The notes beneath the pieces were generated by a model. That model worked only from the letters and a program-made list of their open reading frames with translations, had not been told where the DNA came from and ran no database searches. Shown in pieces: positions 1 to 10,884 of a DNA stretch of 64,000 nucleotides (position 1 is its first letter; the number at the start of each line of letters is the position of its first letter). The position numbers and the translations under genes were made by a program. The stretch is from Parelaphostrongylus tenuis (Eukaryota; Nematoda; Chromadorea; Rhabditida; Metastrongylidae): NCBI GenBank assembly GCA_019055375.1, contig JAHQIW010003882.1, positions 124,001-188,000 on the forward strand, read 5' to 3'.

Positions 1-9
1 AAAATCAGC

Positions 10-291
10 TTGGTTTTCTTCAATTTTGAAAGACGGAAATCAGCTTGCGATCGTTTAGATCGCTTTTGCATCAGCTGCCAAGTCGTCGTTATTGGAGGTA
101 TGGAGTTTGAGACGTGTTACTCGTGGTGGAACCGCTTTCCATCCCTAAGCGAGACCTTTGAAACAAACGTGACCTCGAAGTCTGAGCAAATGATGATGTT
201 GAAACCAGTCAAGTATAGCCGAAAAGAAAATGAAGAGGAAAGATTTTTGAATTTCAGAAGTGAAGGCATTTTCTATACAGCTTCTTTATGA
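10..291 (+). CDS. Hypothetical open segment at window edge
   Basis: An open frame of about 93 codons runs in from the left edge; its first codon is TTG, so it is better read as part of an exon or an element cut by the window than as a complete gene. It has Cys-rich and Trp-containing stretches (for example CYSWWNRFPS) and ends in a basic/acidic tail. I recognise no family and see no splice donor of good quality before its stop. The following 1.7 kb has stops in every frame. It could be a transposon fragment. Confidence 0.2.
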   Translation: MVFFNFERRKSACDRLDRFCISCQVVVIGGMEFETCYSWWNRFPSLSETFETNVTSKSEQMMMLKPVKYSRKENEEERFLNFRSEGIFYTASL

Positions 292-1985
292 ATCTTTTTA
301 GAAACTAGTATCTGCGGATGACATCAATTTATTAGATAAAAGTTGTTGAACAGTCAAAAAGCGCTGAAGCCAAGAGAAAAGTCGTTGTAGACACTCGAAG
401 AGTCTCAAGAGGAAAAAAAGGCGAGAAGCTACAGAGCTATAGTATTCATTCTCAAATGTAAAAACTTGTCAAGAAGAGTGCCTTATTTGTTCTGGAGAAT
501 TTGCTGTGAATAATCACAAAGAAAATCAAAGAAACGATGGAAGAAGAAATATTGAGGAATTTTCAAAAATTAGGATAGTGTGATGCTCTATATATTCAGT
601 TGATAAAGAAATTAAAATATGCAGATGACCATTTCAGAATGTTATGGTGTTTCTTCCAGTACTGTCTTGCCAGAAGATTTAGGGTGTTCGAAAGCTAAGT
701 GAAGAAGAGAAGGTTGATAGAGAACGAAAAACTAGTGATAGCAAAATTATGAACTCAACCCGATGTGGAAAAATCGTCAATCTTTTCTTCAATGCGCTCG
801 TGAGTACGTCTATAAATAGAACAAAAATATGAATGATGTAAAAGACAAGAATGCTACAAATCACTGATTAATATTCATATCGAGATAGTGAAAAAATGAT
901 TTTCAAAAATATGAATTCAGTATCGATGGAGCTTTTCGACTTGCGTTTTCGTTCCGTAGTAGTATCAATGACTTGTACCTACCCTACTTTCCATCAAATG
1001 CGTGTTTGACAACAATGCTCTTTGTGACTGCTAAGCATGTGGAGCTTGTGGAGGAGCTTTAAAAGATGAACTGGGATGACGAGACATTTTGATCATTCGA
1101 GAAATTATGGGTAATACAAGTGGCCTTTCCTTTTGCACACTGAGACTGCCTCGTGATTTTCTTACTCTATAGAGCAAATATGACCTCATTTAAATTGTAA
1201 TGGCTTTTCTTACTGTCCGCTAGTATATCATGAGAGCATAGGTTTTGAAGTCAATCAGGTCACACTGACAATAATGTCTTCATATCAACTAACTGCAAAC
1301 AAGTGATCAGTCTATGTCGGGTTTCATTTCCTTTTTGTCAATTCCGTGGTGATACATGCTTCCTTTTCTCTTTACCTAAAAATTTTCGCACTTCTCTTTC
1401 ATTTTATTCTTATTGGATTTTGTTCCTAGCAAACAGGAAAGGCACCGTACCTCATGTTTACACATTTCATCCTAATGAACCTCATGTGAGCAAACATGTA
1501 GAGAGAGAACTAGCGTTATTTACTTAGGATTAATCATAAATCGATTCCAGCCATTATGCTTACTTTTAAGTCTGGATCAATTTTAAAGAACGTTGTAAGG
1601 GAGGGATGCGTGTTGGGCAGTAGCTGAAAGTGTAATGCACATCTCTCCTTATAAGTTCTATACGGTTTTTTTGGCAAATTAAACTTCCTCTCTAATTTTG
1701 GAGTCATTTAAATGATATCAGAACTGAAAACAAAATTCTGAAAAACCTCCAAATAGACTTTCAAGTTTTGCAAAAAAAATTGGCTGCACGCAACTCATTT
1801 TGATTTTCACCACTGTTCTCAACTCCAGTAATTCATAGTTGAGGAGCGAAACCGATAAGGAATCGCAGTAGACGAAAAGAGACAAAATAATGGTTAGAAA
1901 AGCGAAAGCGGGAGATGAGGAAATGAGGAAATAACACGAAAACGAGAGTGGAAAAGCAAAATCCAAATTTACTCTCATTAGCGCT
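292..1985. other. No recognisable gene or repeat
   Basis: All six frames are broken by frequent stops; the longest open stretches (61 aa at 679-864 on the minus strand, 74 aa at 1303-1527 on plus, 96 aa at 1718-2008 on minus) have no recognisable motif. Intergenic or long-decayed sequence. Confidence 0.6.
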
Positions 1986-1989
1986 GGAC

Positions 1990-2165
1990 ACTGCCCTACG
2001 GCACACACGTGATCGACGGTTTAACCTCGCACCTAAGAGTCACTAAACCTTCCATCCCTAAAGGATGAGAGAATCACTATCAGATTGGGCAGGGAGGATA
2101 TCAGCATTGACTTGATACTTCGTAGGCCATTATAAGTCAATATAATGGCCATATCAACGATGCAT
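1990..2165 (+). mobile_element. SINE1 fragment (tRNA-derived)
   Basis: Degenerate copy of the SINE1 family typified at 53985-54283. It starts inside the tRNA-like head (GCCCTACGGCACACACGTGA resembles the family's version), keeps the 'ccttccatccct' core and the 'gggaggata' block, then decays. The A box end is missing. Called by eye against the intact copy. Confidence 0.55.
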
Positions 2166-2312
2166 GATAAAGTACAACATATAGTGCATACCTCAGGCTA
2201 GTTAACGCTAGGGAAATTAAACCCTTCATTCTTTTGACGTTCATTTAGTTGCTTTTTGAAGTCATACTTGATCATCAGTGGACTTGTAGAGCGCGGATGT
2301 ATAAGTCGCATA

Positions 2313-2618
2313 ATATAGAGCGAGAAAGGATACAGCTCTCAACGTTTATCAATCTTTGAGGGATACGCCATGTATCGTTTTCAATTTTTAACTTCATTCG
2401 AGGTAATAGAATGCATGTCTGACCTTTACAGTAACTCGCGATGGCCTATCGCTGTCGCTAGTCAGTGCTGTCTGTCCTCTCAGGCGAGTCTGGGACTAGC
2501 CTGATACTATTTTATCGACCCCCAAGGGATGAATGGCTTGGTGGGTCATGAGCGCCAGATTAAATCATGTGTGTGTGCCGCACAGAGCACCTCTGACTAC
2601 TGCGCCACATGCGCTCTT
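2313..2618 (-). mobile_element. SINE1 copy with target-site duplication
   Basis: Near full-length tRNA-derived SINE on the minus strand. The tRNA-like head lies at the right end: the complement of TACTGCGCCACATGCGCTC is the A-box region, read as GCGCAGTAG. The tail lies at the left, where the complement of 'acagctctcaacg' matches the family's 'cgccgagagcttt' end. The 9-base sequence AGTCGCATA flanks both sides (2304-2312 and 2619-2627), as expected of target-primed insertion by an RTE-type machinery. Not a functional tRNA gene. Confidence 0.8.
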
Positions 2619-2627
2619 AGTCGCATA

Positions 2628-5309
2628 GAAATGAAAATAAAAACCATATATACCAAATCAATAACGACTTTCGTGGGTGAGTTTAGCTTGAACAAAAATT
2701 GCAAGAGCGAGTCAGGAAGTGATATAGGACGAAAAAAATCAAACTTTGGAAAAATCGCAATCGCATTTGAACTAGAAGCAGGTTATCGAATACTCACAGT
2801 TTGGTGGAAAATACTTGTTTAGCCAAACAATTTTGCCAGCTATGATGTATGAACTACTCCTGAAGCAAACATGATATTACAACTCGTATATTTCTATCTG
2901 GACACACCCTTTTTTTAAAAAAAGTCCATTAGATAAGTTATTCCATCCTTACCATATATTCTTTTACCTCGACAACCTTATCAAATATAATCTTATTAAT
3001 CACCTACTAACTGAAACCCTCAGACCTGTCTAACTAGAAAGACTCTTCCACTTGCGGTTAGCACCTCGGTACGTTCGCCCACCACGCAAAGACCCCGGAA
3101 TTTCAGTAGCTGGGTAAATATTATGTCAGTAACACAACCAACATATCATACTTTCTGTGAGTAAATATAAAGGCCGTTTGTCACAAAAGGCCATACGCCT
3201 TTTTCATTTCACCTTCTGTTTGTTAAAGACGAAAATTCACCTTTTGTATGATAATATTTCCCACTCACTTCCTCGATTGCTTTCCACCTTCCCCCCTATA
3301 CGAAGTGTAACTGACTTTCATAAAAACATACGCGATGATGAATAGCGAATATTCAACGACAACTGAAGTATAAAAATCACTTGGTGTCGCTTATTTTTTC
3401 AAAGATGCGCCACTGATCGTTACCCATGCACGACAGCTTAAAGTTGATCGAAGCATAGTCACTGATGACTTAGCAATGATTTGTGAGAGTTTATCGAATC
3501 CTCAAGTCGACATTTTCATCTTTACTGACAAGTCTGGCACCAGCTTGATTGAAAGGACTGGTGACCAAACACCGAGTATTTCCCAGCTAGGTTTTTGTAA
3601 ACCTTCGCATTAATCACTAATTGTCTGTTTCGTGTCGAAGTAATCAAACTGAAATGAAAAAGAAAACAAAAAAAAGAAGGACGTCAGTTTTTGCGACTAA
3701 AAGCTCCAATAAAAAAGTTGCTTCTGCGCTTCTGTTTATCAAGAAAGAACAAAAAGGCAAAGTAATTTTTTGAGTCTTGATCATTCGTCAGCTGTTAACG
3801 ACCTTTAGGAGCGAATACAGCACTAGAAATTATAACTGATGCTCAAGATGTTTTGCTAGCTGCATAGCGGAATGAACTAAGAGTAGAATACCACGCGATA
3901 ATGCCCAAGAACGTTTGAATAAGTAAGCGACGTTAGATCTTTCACTATGACGGCAAATGATGAATCTAGGTCAGATTATACAGAATACTAGAGCAGATTT
4001 ATGAAAACAGTGAGTTTTTAATTTTTTGTTTTTTTAACAAGCTATTTTTCACCCACATAGAGCCTCTTGCGGGTTTCCCTCTAATAGATAAAGAATCAGA
4101 CAAAAGTTAAAATAGCTTTATGAATGATGAAAATGAAGAAGCGTCAGCTAGTAGTGTACTGAATAAATCTCTGTGTCAACAATCGCGTATTTGCTCACTA
4201 AGAAACCAGTGATTAGAACGCTAACTTTTACGAGTCTCGTTCATTGAACCATGCTCTATCCCAATATCGCTTTCTTTTACTACTAAAAAGAGGCTCAACC
4301 AGAATAGGTCTCAGAAGTCATAAATATAGTAATGATTAAATAGTCAAAATAGCACCTTTTTTGTACTGTACGAACGCTGATAGTTCTTCTAGCATTTGAT
4401 TCTGCTTGTTTACTGAGGATTTCATCTTGTCCACAAACGTCGTGGTTGTTGAGCAGGCCTTCTTGTTCCTCGAGGACAGCCACCTTGGGGTGTTTTGTCG
4501 GGCGTACGCTGTACTAATTCTCAGGAGGCTGTGAAATGATTTCCGCGTCGAGCCAAGCCAAGTATCATCATATTCGATCAAATATTAAACTATAAAACTA
4601 GGAGGAAACCGTTTTCATTGGTCTTCAAAAGAGTTCACCAAAGCCAAAACCTTGTATTTTCTAAAAAACTGCTTCCCTTTCTGTTCAGTTTTGCTCTACT
4701 TTTTTTGATTGATTGAACATAGAGCTTTGTTTTATGAAGTCCCAAAAAACACAGCATAAAATCATGTAACGAAATCGTTCAAGAATTCTTAGTAAAACCA
4801 AGGACTACCAAAGAGATAAAAAATCAAAAATAAGGAAATGTATTACTCTATATGAATTCAAAAAACTTGAGCAAGGCTGTGGATCCTTAGGCGGAATTGG
4901 AAATGCTGGAAGTTTACTTTGAAAACATGCCGAGTAGTGTAATAGTGGTGATACCGAGCATTACTAGGAGGGTGCTAGGTCGACTCCGCATTAGGTTAAC
5001 CGAACATTCCATCTGTGCGATGTCGAGAAATAGAAGCCAGACTCCTGTGATCTCAACTCACTCCATTCTATCCGCGTGGGAAAGCACTGGCACAACTATC
5101 CCACGACTCCACAGAAAACACACTCGACTAGCATTCAAGCAACCATGAAAAAGTCGAAAATCCTCGAACAACAACGAATCCACACGAAAATCGCAAGATC
5201 TCCGTGGGATATGGACGAAAGGAAACGATTATAGTGCAAGAATCGCGGGGATCTACGCAATAAATGAACATCATGCGAAATCTGAAGATTAAAATGCTCA
5301 AATAAAAAT
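2628..5309. other. Unassigned sequence with short open segments
   Basis: No gene could be supported. A minus-strand open segment at 4336-4581 (81 aa) has a basic, possibly coiled-coil-like stretch (KMKSSVNKQNQMLEELSAFV), and a plus-strand one at 4897-5148 (83 aa) is rich in Ser, Arg and Thr. Neither has a recognised domain or convincing splice context, so both could be chance or transposon debris. A GC-richer patch sits near 3045-3110. Confidence 0.5.
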
Positions 5310-5372
5310 TTTCAGATGCATTGAAATTTGAGCGTGGTCCTAAGAAAACACTCGAAGCGTATGGTCTAATAC
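5310..5372 (+). repeat. Short dispersed repeat (pair with 53228-53292)
   Basis: About 60 bases resemble 53228-53292 in the same orientation; both contain GAGCGTGGTC followed by 'aacactcg'. In the second location it directly follows a large palindromic element, but no palindrome lies beside this copy. Nature unknown. Confidence 0.45.
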
Positions 5373-5782
5373 TTCAAAGAAATCAGGCTGGCAATCATCA
5401 AACCTCTGCATGAATAATGAAGTAGGGGATGGTAACGAAGATTTTCTCATGAACCGTTCTTTTCTTAGGATAAAATTTGCACTAAGCTGGTATTTCTCTT
5501 GAAAATCGATGGCTAACGTTTTGTCAATTTTTCCTCCATCGTACCCGCCATGCTACTTATATGAGAGAGGTCACCGGTGTGTTGTGACCCAATGTGGAGA
5601 CACTTTTGGCTACGTACTTAAGGAAACCCCGCTCAACTATGGCTCTTCTGATCACCGAATTTTTTAAAAAGTCCTTGATATGTATAAATTGAACTATTGA
5701 AGTAATCATATGCATAAGAGACTTTGGTTATTTGGATAAATGTCTCCAATAATGTTGAGTAAAAAGGAGAACTATCAGTATT

Positions 5783-5955
5783 GAGAATCAAAGAACTCAA
5801 CCTCGCATTTCACACTTATCGAGGGCGCAGGCTACCACTGTATCACCAGGACCATCGCTGTGCTATCACACTTTCTGAGATATAAGGTATCGAAAGCTCC
5901 AGCAAACAATCGTCCACGGGTTTGATCTAATGGGCATCTATCTGCATTGAACCTC
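5783..5955 (+). repeat. Dispersed repeat (pair with 49076-49255)
   Basis: Aligns by eye with 49076-49255: shared blocks include 'attgag/attgaa...', 'gaggGCGCaGGcTaCCAC', 'GTATCACC' and 'GGGTTTGA(c/t)CT'. The later copy is open in one frame while this one has stops, which suggests a decayed protein-coding element. Family not recognised. Confidence 0.5.
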
Positions 5956-6050
5956 TGGTATTAGCGGAACGCAAGTTTGACTCCCGTCTCATGGTCAGAG
6001 CTTTGTGTATCACTCAGCCATTGGACATATAGTTATACAGTCATAACAAC
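5935..6050 (+). mobile_element. SINE2 fragment
   Basis: Diverged piece of the second tRNA-derived SINE family (best copy 21939-22092). The B-box part reads AAGTTTGACTCCCG against AGTTCGAATCCCG in the better copy, and it is followed by the family's core 'tatcactcagccattggac'. The A box and the tail hairpin are not recognisable. Confidence 0.5.
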
Positions 6051-7535
6051 AAAATTTTGCTCCTGAAAAGTGGCAAAATGAAGAGTTCATGTAGAATGCA
6101 TATCAGAAATGTTGTATCATGATATGATTGTCAATATAGAGTGATTTCAAAAATCGTAGCAGCTTTGAAATGAATTATCCTTGAAACCAGTGGTCATGTC
6201 AATTGTTTCTATACATCGATGAGAAAGATGGTAAGGTTTTGAACAAGCTTTTAGGATTCTCTAGATCGAATCTGCTGAGCGATAACCAGAATGAGAACAG
6301 AAGCACTTGGAAATGAGAATTTACTTATGTGTGAAACTCTCATTTAATCTATTCCACGAATTTATTTAGGAGTAATCCATTCTAGCAAAGTTGGGAAAAG
6401 TCACGAGGAATCACATCAGTCTATTCCTCGGCGCGTACAAGCTAGTACTAGGTAAAAATTTCGAAATATACAAATTTTACGTTCTATTCGGGGGTATGGG
6501 AGTCCGCTGGGCAACTGCGGCGCTTTACGGTTGAATAAACGATAATCAGTAAGATCAATTTCTATGCATCGGCCGATCATCACTTTCCGTCCTTGCTAAT
6601 GTATTCATCACAGCACGTGTTTTCTCTCTTATCCGTATACATGAGTCGCTTTCACATTTTACAAGAAACCCAGCGCTTTTCCCAAGTGGCTGGCTGCGCC
6701 ACATTCGTTTTCCGTAAAGAATTTTGTCCTCATTATGGGTGCTGTTTAAGATGATCCTTCCCGGAATCTTAGGAGAACCGCCTTAGAAGAATTCTAAGCT
6801 TTATTGAGACAATAGGCGAACATTGTGTCTGGTAAGAACTAAAATACACTCTATGACTACTACAAAATTCTCATGACCTATTTACTTGAGCAGCCTTCAC
6901 ACTCACAGTTTTGACCACAGTGTTTCTCACATTCCCTCATTTTCAGGCATCCATCATCCATGAAGGTTATGGAACTATACCTTGCAAGTTACATTGCTGG
7001 ATGCGGATTATCTTCTTTTTATGAATGTCACTGGTTGTTGATGAAGTCAAATCTCTCTGGAAATATGAGACATCCGCCTGAAGTTTCATTATGTAGAGTG
7101 ACGAAAATGGGCTGATCCTTCCATAGAATCGAACCAGCACCGCGTTCGTAATAGTAGACATCAACACGTCTGAGCAATCCACAACACTCCCCACGATATT
7201 GATGCCTCACATCTTATGGTGAATAGGTTAACCTGCAAAGGAAGAATCATTTGAGGATTTATCTTAGACGTTCCGTGAATTCAGATTTCACTGAAAGAGC
7301 AAAATTTTACTAATAACAAAGACTTTTCAATTAACGAACTGGGTCTGATTTCTCATGAGCTTTTGAAGTTCGTAGAATTCGCTAAGAAATGAACTCAGCT
7401 AAAGAAGAAAAAGCTCTCAATTCTTGCCATAGAAAATCAGCCAAAAGACTTTTTGTAACCTCATCTTTTGTTACCAATACTTCTCTTGCTGATATGTCAT
7501 TGTGGTTACTATTGTCGTTATTATCATTTCCACTA
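6051..7535. other. No recognisable gene or repeat
   Basis: Stops are frequent in all frames. Overlapping minus-strand open segments at 6967-7210 (75 and 60 aa) show no known motif. A plus-strand 63-aa open segment at 7389-7580 runs into the following SINE and is not credible as a gene. Confidence 0.55.
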
Positions 7536-7822
7536 AGCTCGTGTGTCTCAATGGTCAGATGTGCCTTGTTACATACATGATCAACCTATCGACGGTTGAT
7601 GATTCTAACCCGTGCTCTAAGTTCACTAAGCCTTCCGTCCATCTGCGGTTGCCGAATCGGTACCAAATTGGTCTAGAGATAGCTCTACCGAATTGATACG
7701 TCGGTAGGCCGTCGCGAGTCATTGTAAAGGCCAGAGATGCATCAGTCACCTCAAACGATGCTATATGGAGACAATGTATGACGCGTCTTTTGGGGATTGA
7801 TCAGCGCTGGGAGCCTTATACT
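7536..7822 (+). mobile_element. SINE1 copy, diverged
   Basis: Nearly full-length but eroded SINE1. Head 'gtctcaatggtcagatgtgcc' corresponds to 'ggcgcagtggttagaggtgcc' of the intact copy. The core keeps 'cactaagccttccgtcc' and GAGTCATTGTAAAGGCCAGA, and the end reads 'gggattgatcagcgctggga'. I could not identify a target duplication. Confidence 0.7.
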
Positions 7823-7834
7823 ATATTGTTTTTC

Positions 7835-8370
7835 CAATATTGTCATTACAATTGCCTATATTATCCCTTATCGTTATTTTTATCGTCATGATTATTGTTA
7901 GTATTATTATTCTTGCTATGAAAGGGAGGATAACATAGTGGATAGTGACGTGTGTATCAAGAAGCTTAACAAATAGCAGTGATTTCTATTTCCCTAATAC
8001 TCCTGCAATTGATCAGTTGAAAGCTTATGAACGCCTTAGCGTGGCTACTTCCAAGATCAAAAGGAAAGTCGTCTCGATCGTGTTCACTACCAATCTGCAG
8101 CATTCACAAATAGGACAAAATCCTTATGCAGCTCGTGAATTTTCGAAGGAATTTGTGGAGGATGAGTGCAAGAAAAAGAGTTTAATCTAAGTGCTGAGAT
8201 CCACATAATAAATTATGATTACGGTTTGTACAGAATTAGGAAAATTATAATTACACCAATATCAATATTATTATTTTATTTCTAATACTATTGTGACTGA
8301 TGTAGTCATCACTATTTTCAATACCATAATGGCTGCCAACATTGTTTTTGTAATTACTGTTATCATTGTT
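7835..8370. repeat. Degenerate ATT/ATC-rich simple sequence
   Basis: Two clusters (about 7845-7915 and 8245-8370) consist of imperfect triplets such as 'attattgttagtattatt' and 'caatattattattttattt'. Between them lies an 81-aa open segment (7945-8190) of unknown nature. Probably an eroded trinucleotide microsatellite. Confidence 0.45.
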
Positions 8371-8954
8371 GGATACGACGTGACCGAGTGCTTCTGATGC
8401 TCGTCGCAGCGCGTGCGGAACCGAGCTCCACTCGCCAACTCTCTCCGGCAGTCAACAATAATGCCCATGGAACGCCACAGCTAGGCTACCCTCGAGATTG
8501 CAAGGAGACTCGCTCAACCAGTATTCTACGCCGTTCAAGAAAAAGACGAAAGACGAAGTAAGCGCTAGAAGTACTGGGATCCGCAGAGTGAAAAACAGTG
8601 TGATGACGGACCAAATAAAGTTCTAGAGTGCTAAAATGTTATCATTGTTACTATCACTGACCCATTCCGGAGAGAGCAGCGCAAATGATAAAGCGGCGCA
8701 AATTTTCGTTATTTGATCTGGGTTTATTTTCACCATCTTGAAAAAGTTTTTGAATTTCACGTCTATTGATACATCAAGATTAACTTTACACCTCATATGC
8801 TTTTGAATCATGTGTAACTCTTACCAGAGAAGAAGTCCCTGCATATCACGCAATCACACTGTTCTTCTCATTTAGTCAATTGTGATAAGTGTGCAAAGGA
8901 TATTATGGAATGAATCTTTGAGCGTTCAAAATTCTCATTATATAAGATGCCTGA
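8371..8954. other. No recognisable gene; GC-richer patch
   Basis: Positions 8395-8530 are GC-richer than the surroundings (GCAGCGCGTGCGGAACCGAG), but no frame gives a recognisable product. The remainder leads into the truncated 5' edge of the RTE copy. Confidence 0.5.
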
Positions 8955-10640
8955 TGCTTGTCTCCGCAGACTCTCAAGCTGATACGTCAACGTGGAATCG
9001 CACGAGCTACTGATAACAGAAACTTTACGTCAAATCTTGCGAAACGCTGCAGAGAAGCGATAAGAGAAGACCTCAAAGAAAGATCAGCAGCAGTTATGAC
9101 ACAAGCTGCAGAAGTTGAGGAAGAGCATTCGCTAAGGCCAGCGAGGCTTCGCCATTTTTAAGACCAAGATGATTGCACTCCGATGCCCTGACCTACCGTC
9201 ATTTGAATTGAAAGAGGATGAATATGTCGTTCCACCGGTCCTCCCTTCCAAAAATCGACATGCTATATTGTCGGTGAAGAACAGAACAACACACGACCTA
9301 GGCTGGATAGGCCAGAACACCTGAAGAACCCACCGCCAGTTCTTATCAACATCCTGACCTAGCTGTTCACTCCCTACCCGTCAGAATGCAAGGCTCCCAT
9401 TCAGTGAAAAACCAACGAAACCGTATTGATGTTTAAGAACAGAGACCTTTGCGACATAGGCAATTATCGCCCAATCTGCTTGCTGTCCGTTGTCTATAAA
9501 CTCTTCACTCAAGTCATTATACAGGAATAACAGAACAAGGAACGAAGGGCCACCATGCGAACAAGCAGGATTTCGAAAAGGGTTTAGCACCATGGACCAC
9601 ATTCCCACAAACACAAAATTCGTTGAAATTTCACGAGAGTACAAACAACCACTCTGTCTCCCTTTCAATCGATCTGAAGAAGGCATTTGATTCAGCGGAA
9701 ACAGAAGCGGTTGTGGAGGCTCTGGATAACCAGGGCGTCACCATTCGGTGCATAATGATCCTTCGTGAGCTTGACAAAGATTTCACGATCAAAATATTTC
9801 CATTCTACACTAATGTCATCATTAGAGTAAGAAGGGGGGTTTGACAAGGCGGTACGATTTCGCCAAATCATTCACTGCCACCCTCCTAAATGTCATGGGA
9901 TCATCAGAATGGAACGATATGAGAGTGAAAATTGATGGTCGACAATTTAACTATCTTCGCTTTGCTGATGATAACGTCCTCATAACACCAAGCATCAGTC
10001 AAGCGGAACGAATCCTGACCGATTTTGGCAATGCCTGTGGAGAGATTGGTCTTCAACTAGATCTAACGAAAACGATGTTCAAAAAGGTTTTGAATGCCCC
10101 ATTCACGCTCAACGAAATGGACATCACCGAATGCTTCAGATACTACTATTTAAGTCGTGAAATCAACATGATGGACTACCTAGATCTAGAGTTGAGCAGG
10201 AGGAAACGAGCGGCTTGGTGAACCTCTAAGAGTATCGAAGACGTAGTGAAGAACATCTGACTTTGTGCCCATCTTTTCGGCTCGGCGATTATCTCTACCC
10301 TAACGTATGCAGCAGAAACCTGGCCGCTACGTAAGCAGGATGAAAGAGCACTTGGCGCTATTGAATGCGCAGTCAAAAGGTCGATGCTAAGAGTATCTCG
10401 TATCTCGCAAATGTGAGAAAGGATCCAAAGTTCCGACCTACGTCAACGATTGAAAGTCAGAGACTCGGGATATCAAGCGCTCCACAGAGAGACCACCGAC
10501 CTGTTCCAATTTCTTTGAGCAAGGCGTAAGAGAAAGATTTGTGATGCTCAGCGAATCCCTCGAGCGAGAAGGACCACTGGGCTAATCTTGCAGGCGATAG
10601 GAAAGCGAGTCACTCGACGATCAACGGGACGACAGGTAAT
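8955..10640 (+). pseudogene. RTE-type retrotransposon copy 1, 5'-truncated
   Basis: Remnant of the single large protein of a non-LTR retrotransposon (endonuclease plus reverse transcriptase). The endonuclease is absent; homology starts in the linker at about 8958 (LIRQRGIARATDNRNFTSNL). Reverse transcriptase blocks follow in shifting frames: PEHLKNPPPVLINIL near 9315, DIGNYRPICLLSVVYKLFT near 9455, EQAGFRKGFSTMDH near 9560, LKKAFDSAETEAVVEALDNQ near 9675 and LRFADDNVLITPSISQAER at 9952-10008. The catalytic FADD box (9961-9972) keeps both Asp. The C-terminal part runs to a stop near 10639 after DDQRDDR. Frameshifts and stops make it dead. 5' truncation is typical of target-primed elements. The match to the hookworm RTE family is from recall of its conserved motifs. 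Confidence 0.9.
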
Positions 10641-10884
10641 TCAATGCCTAGCTTCATAATAGCGATTTAGAATTGAAAAGCAATGAAATGTTGGTGCAAC
10701 CCTTGTCACTGGGACATGCCACTTCTTTTGCGTGCTGCACGCATTTTTTTAGTTGATTGCCTTCAGTGCCATTCCTTGTACCTCGCCCAAGTTGCGTTCA
10801 CTCCAAACAACATAAATGTGACCACATGCGGGTGGATGTAATCATTCATCGATAATGTGATTGTAATTTCAAATTACGTTCTAC
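10641..10884. other. Spacer between RTE copy and composite repeat
   Basis: No open frame or repeat recognised. Confidence 0.5.

Noticed and set aside
3045..3110. GC-rich patch as a promoter or CpG island
   Set aside because: Too short, with no gene on either side and no recognisable promoter element.
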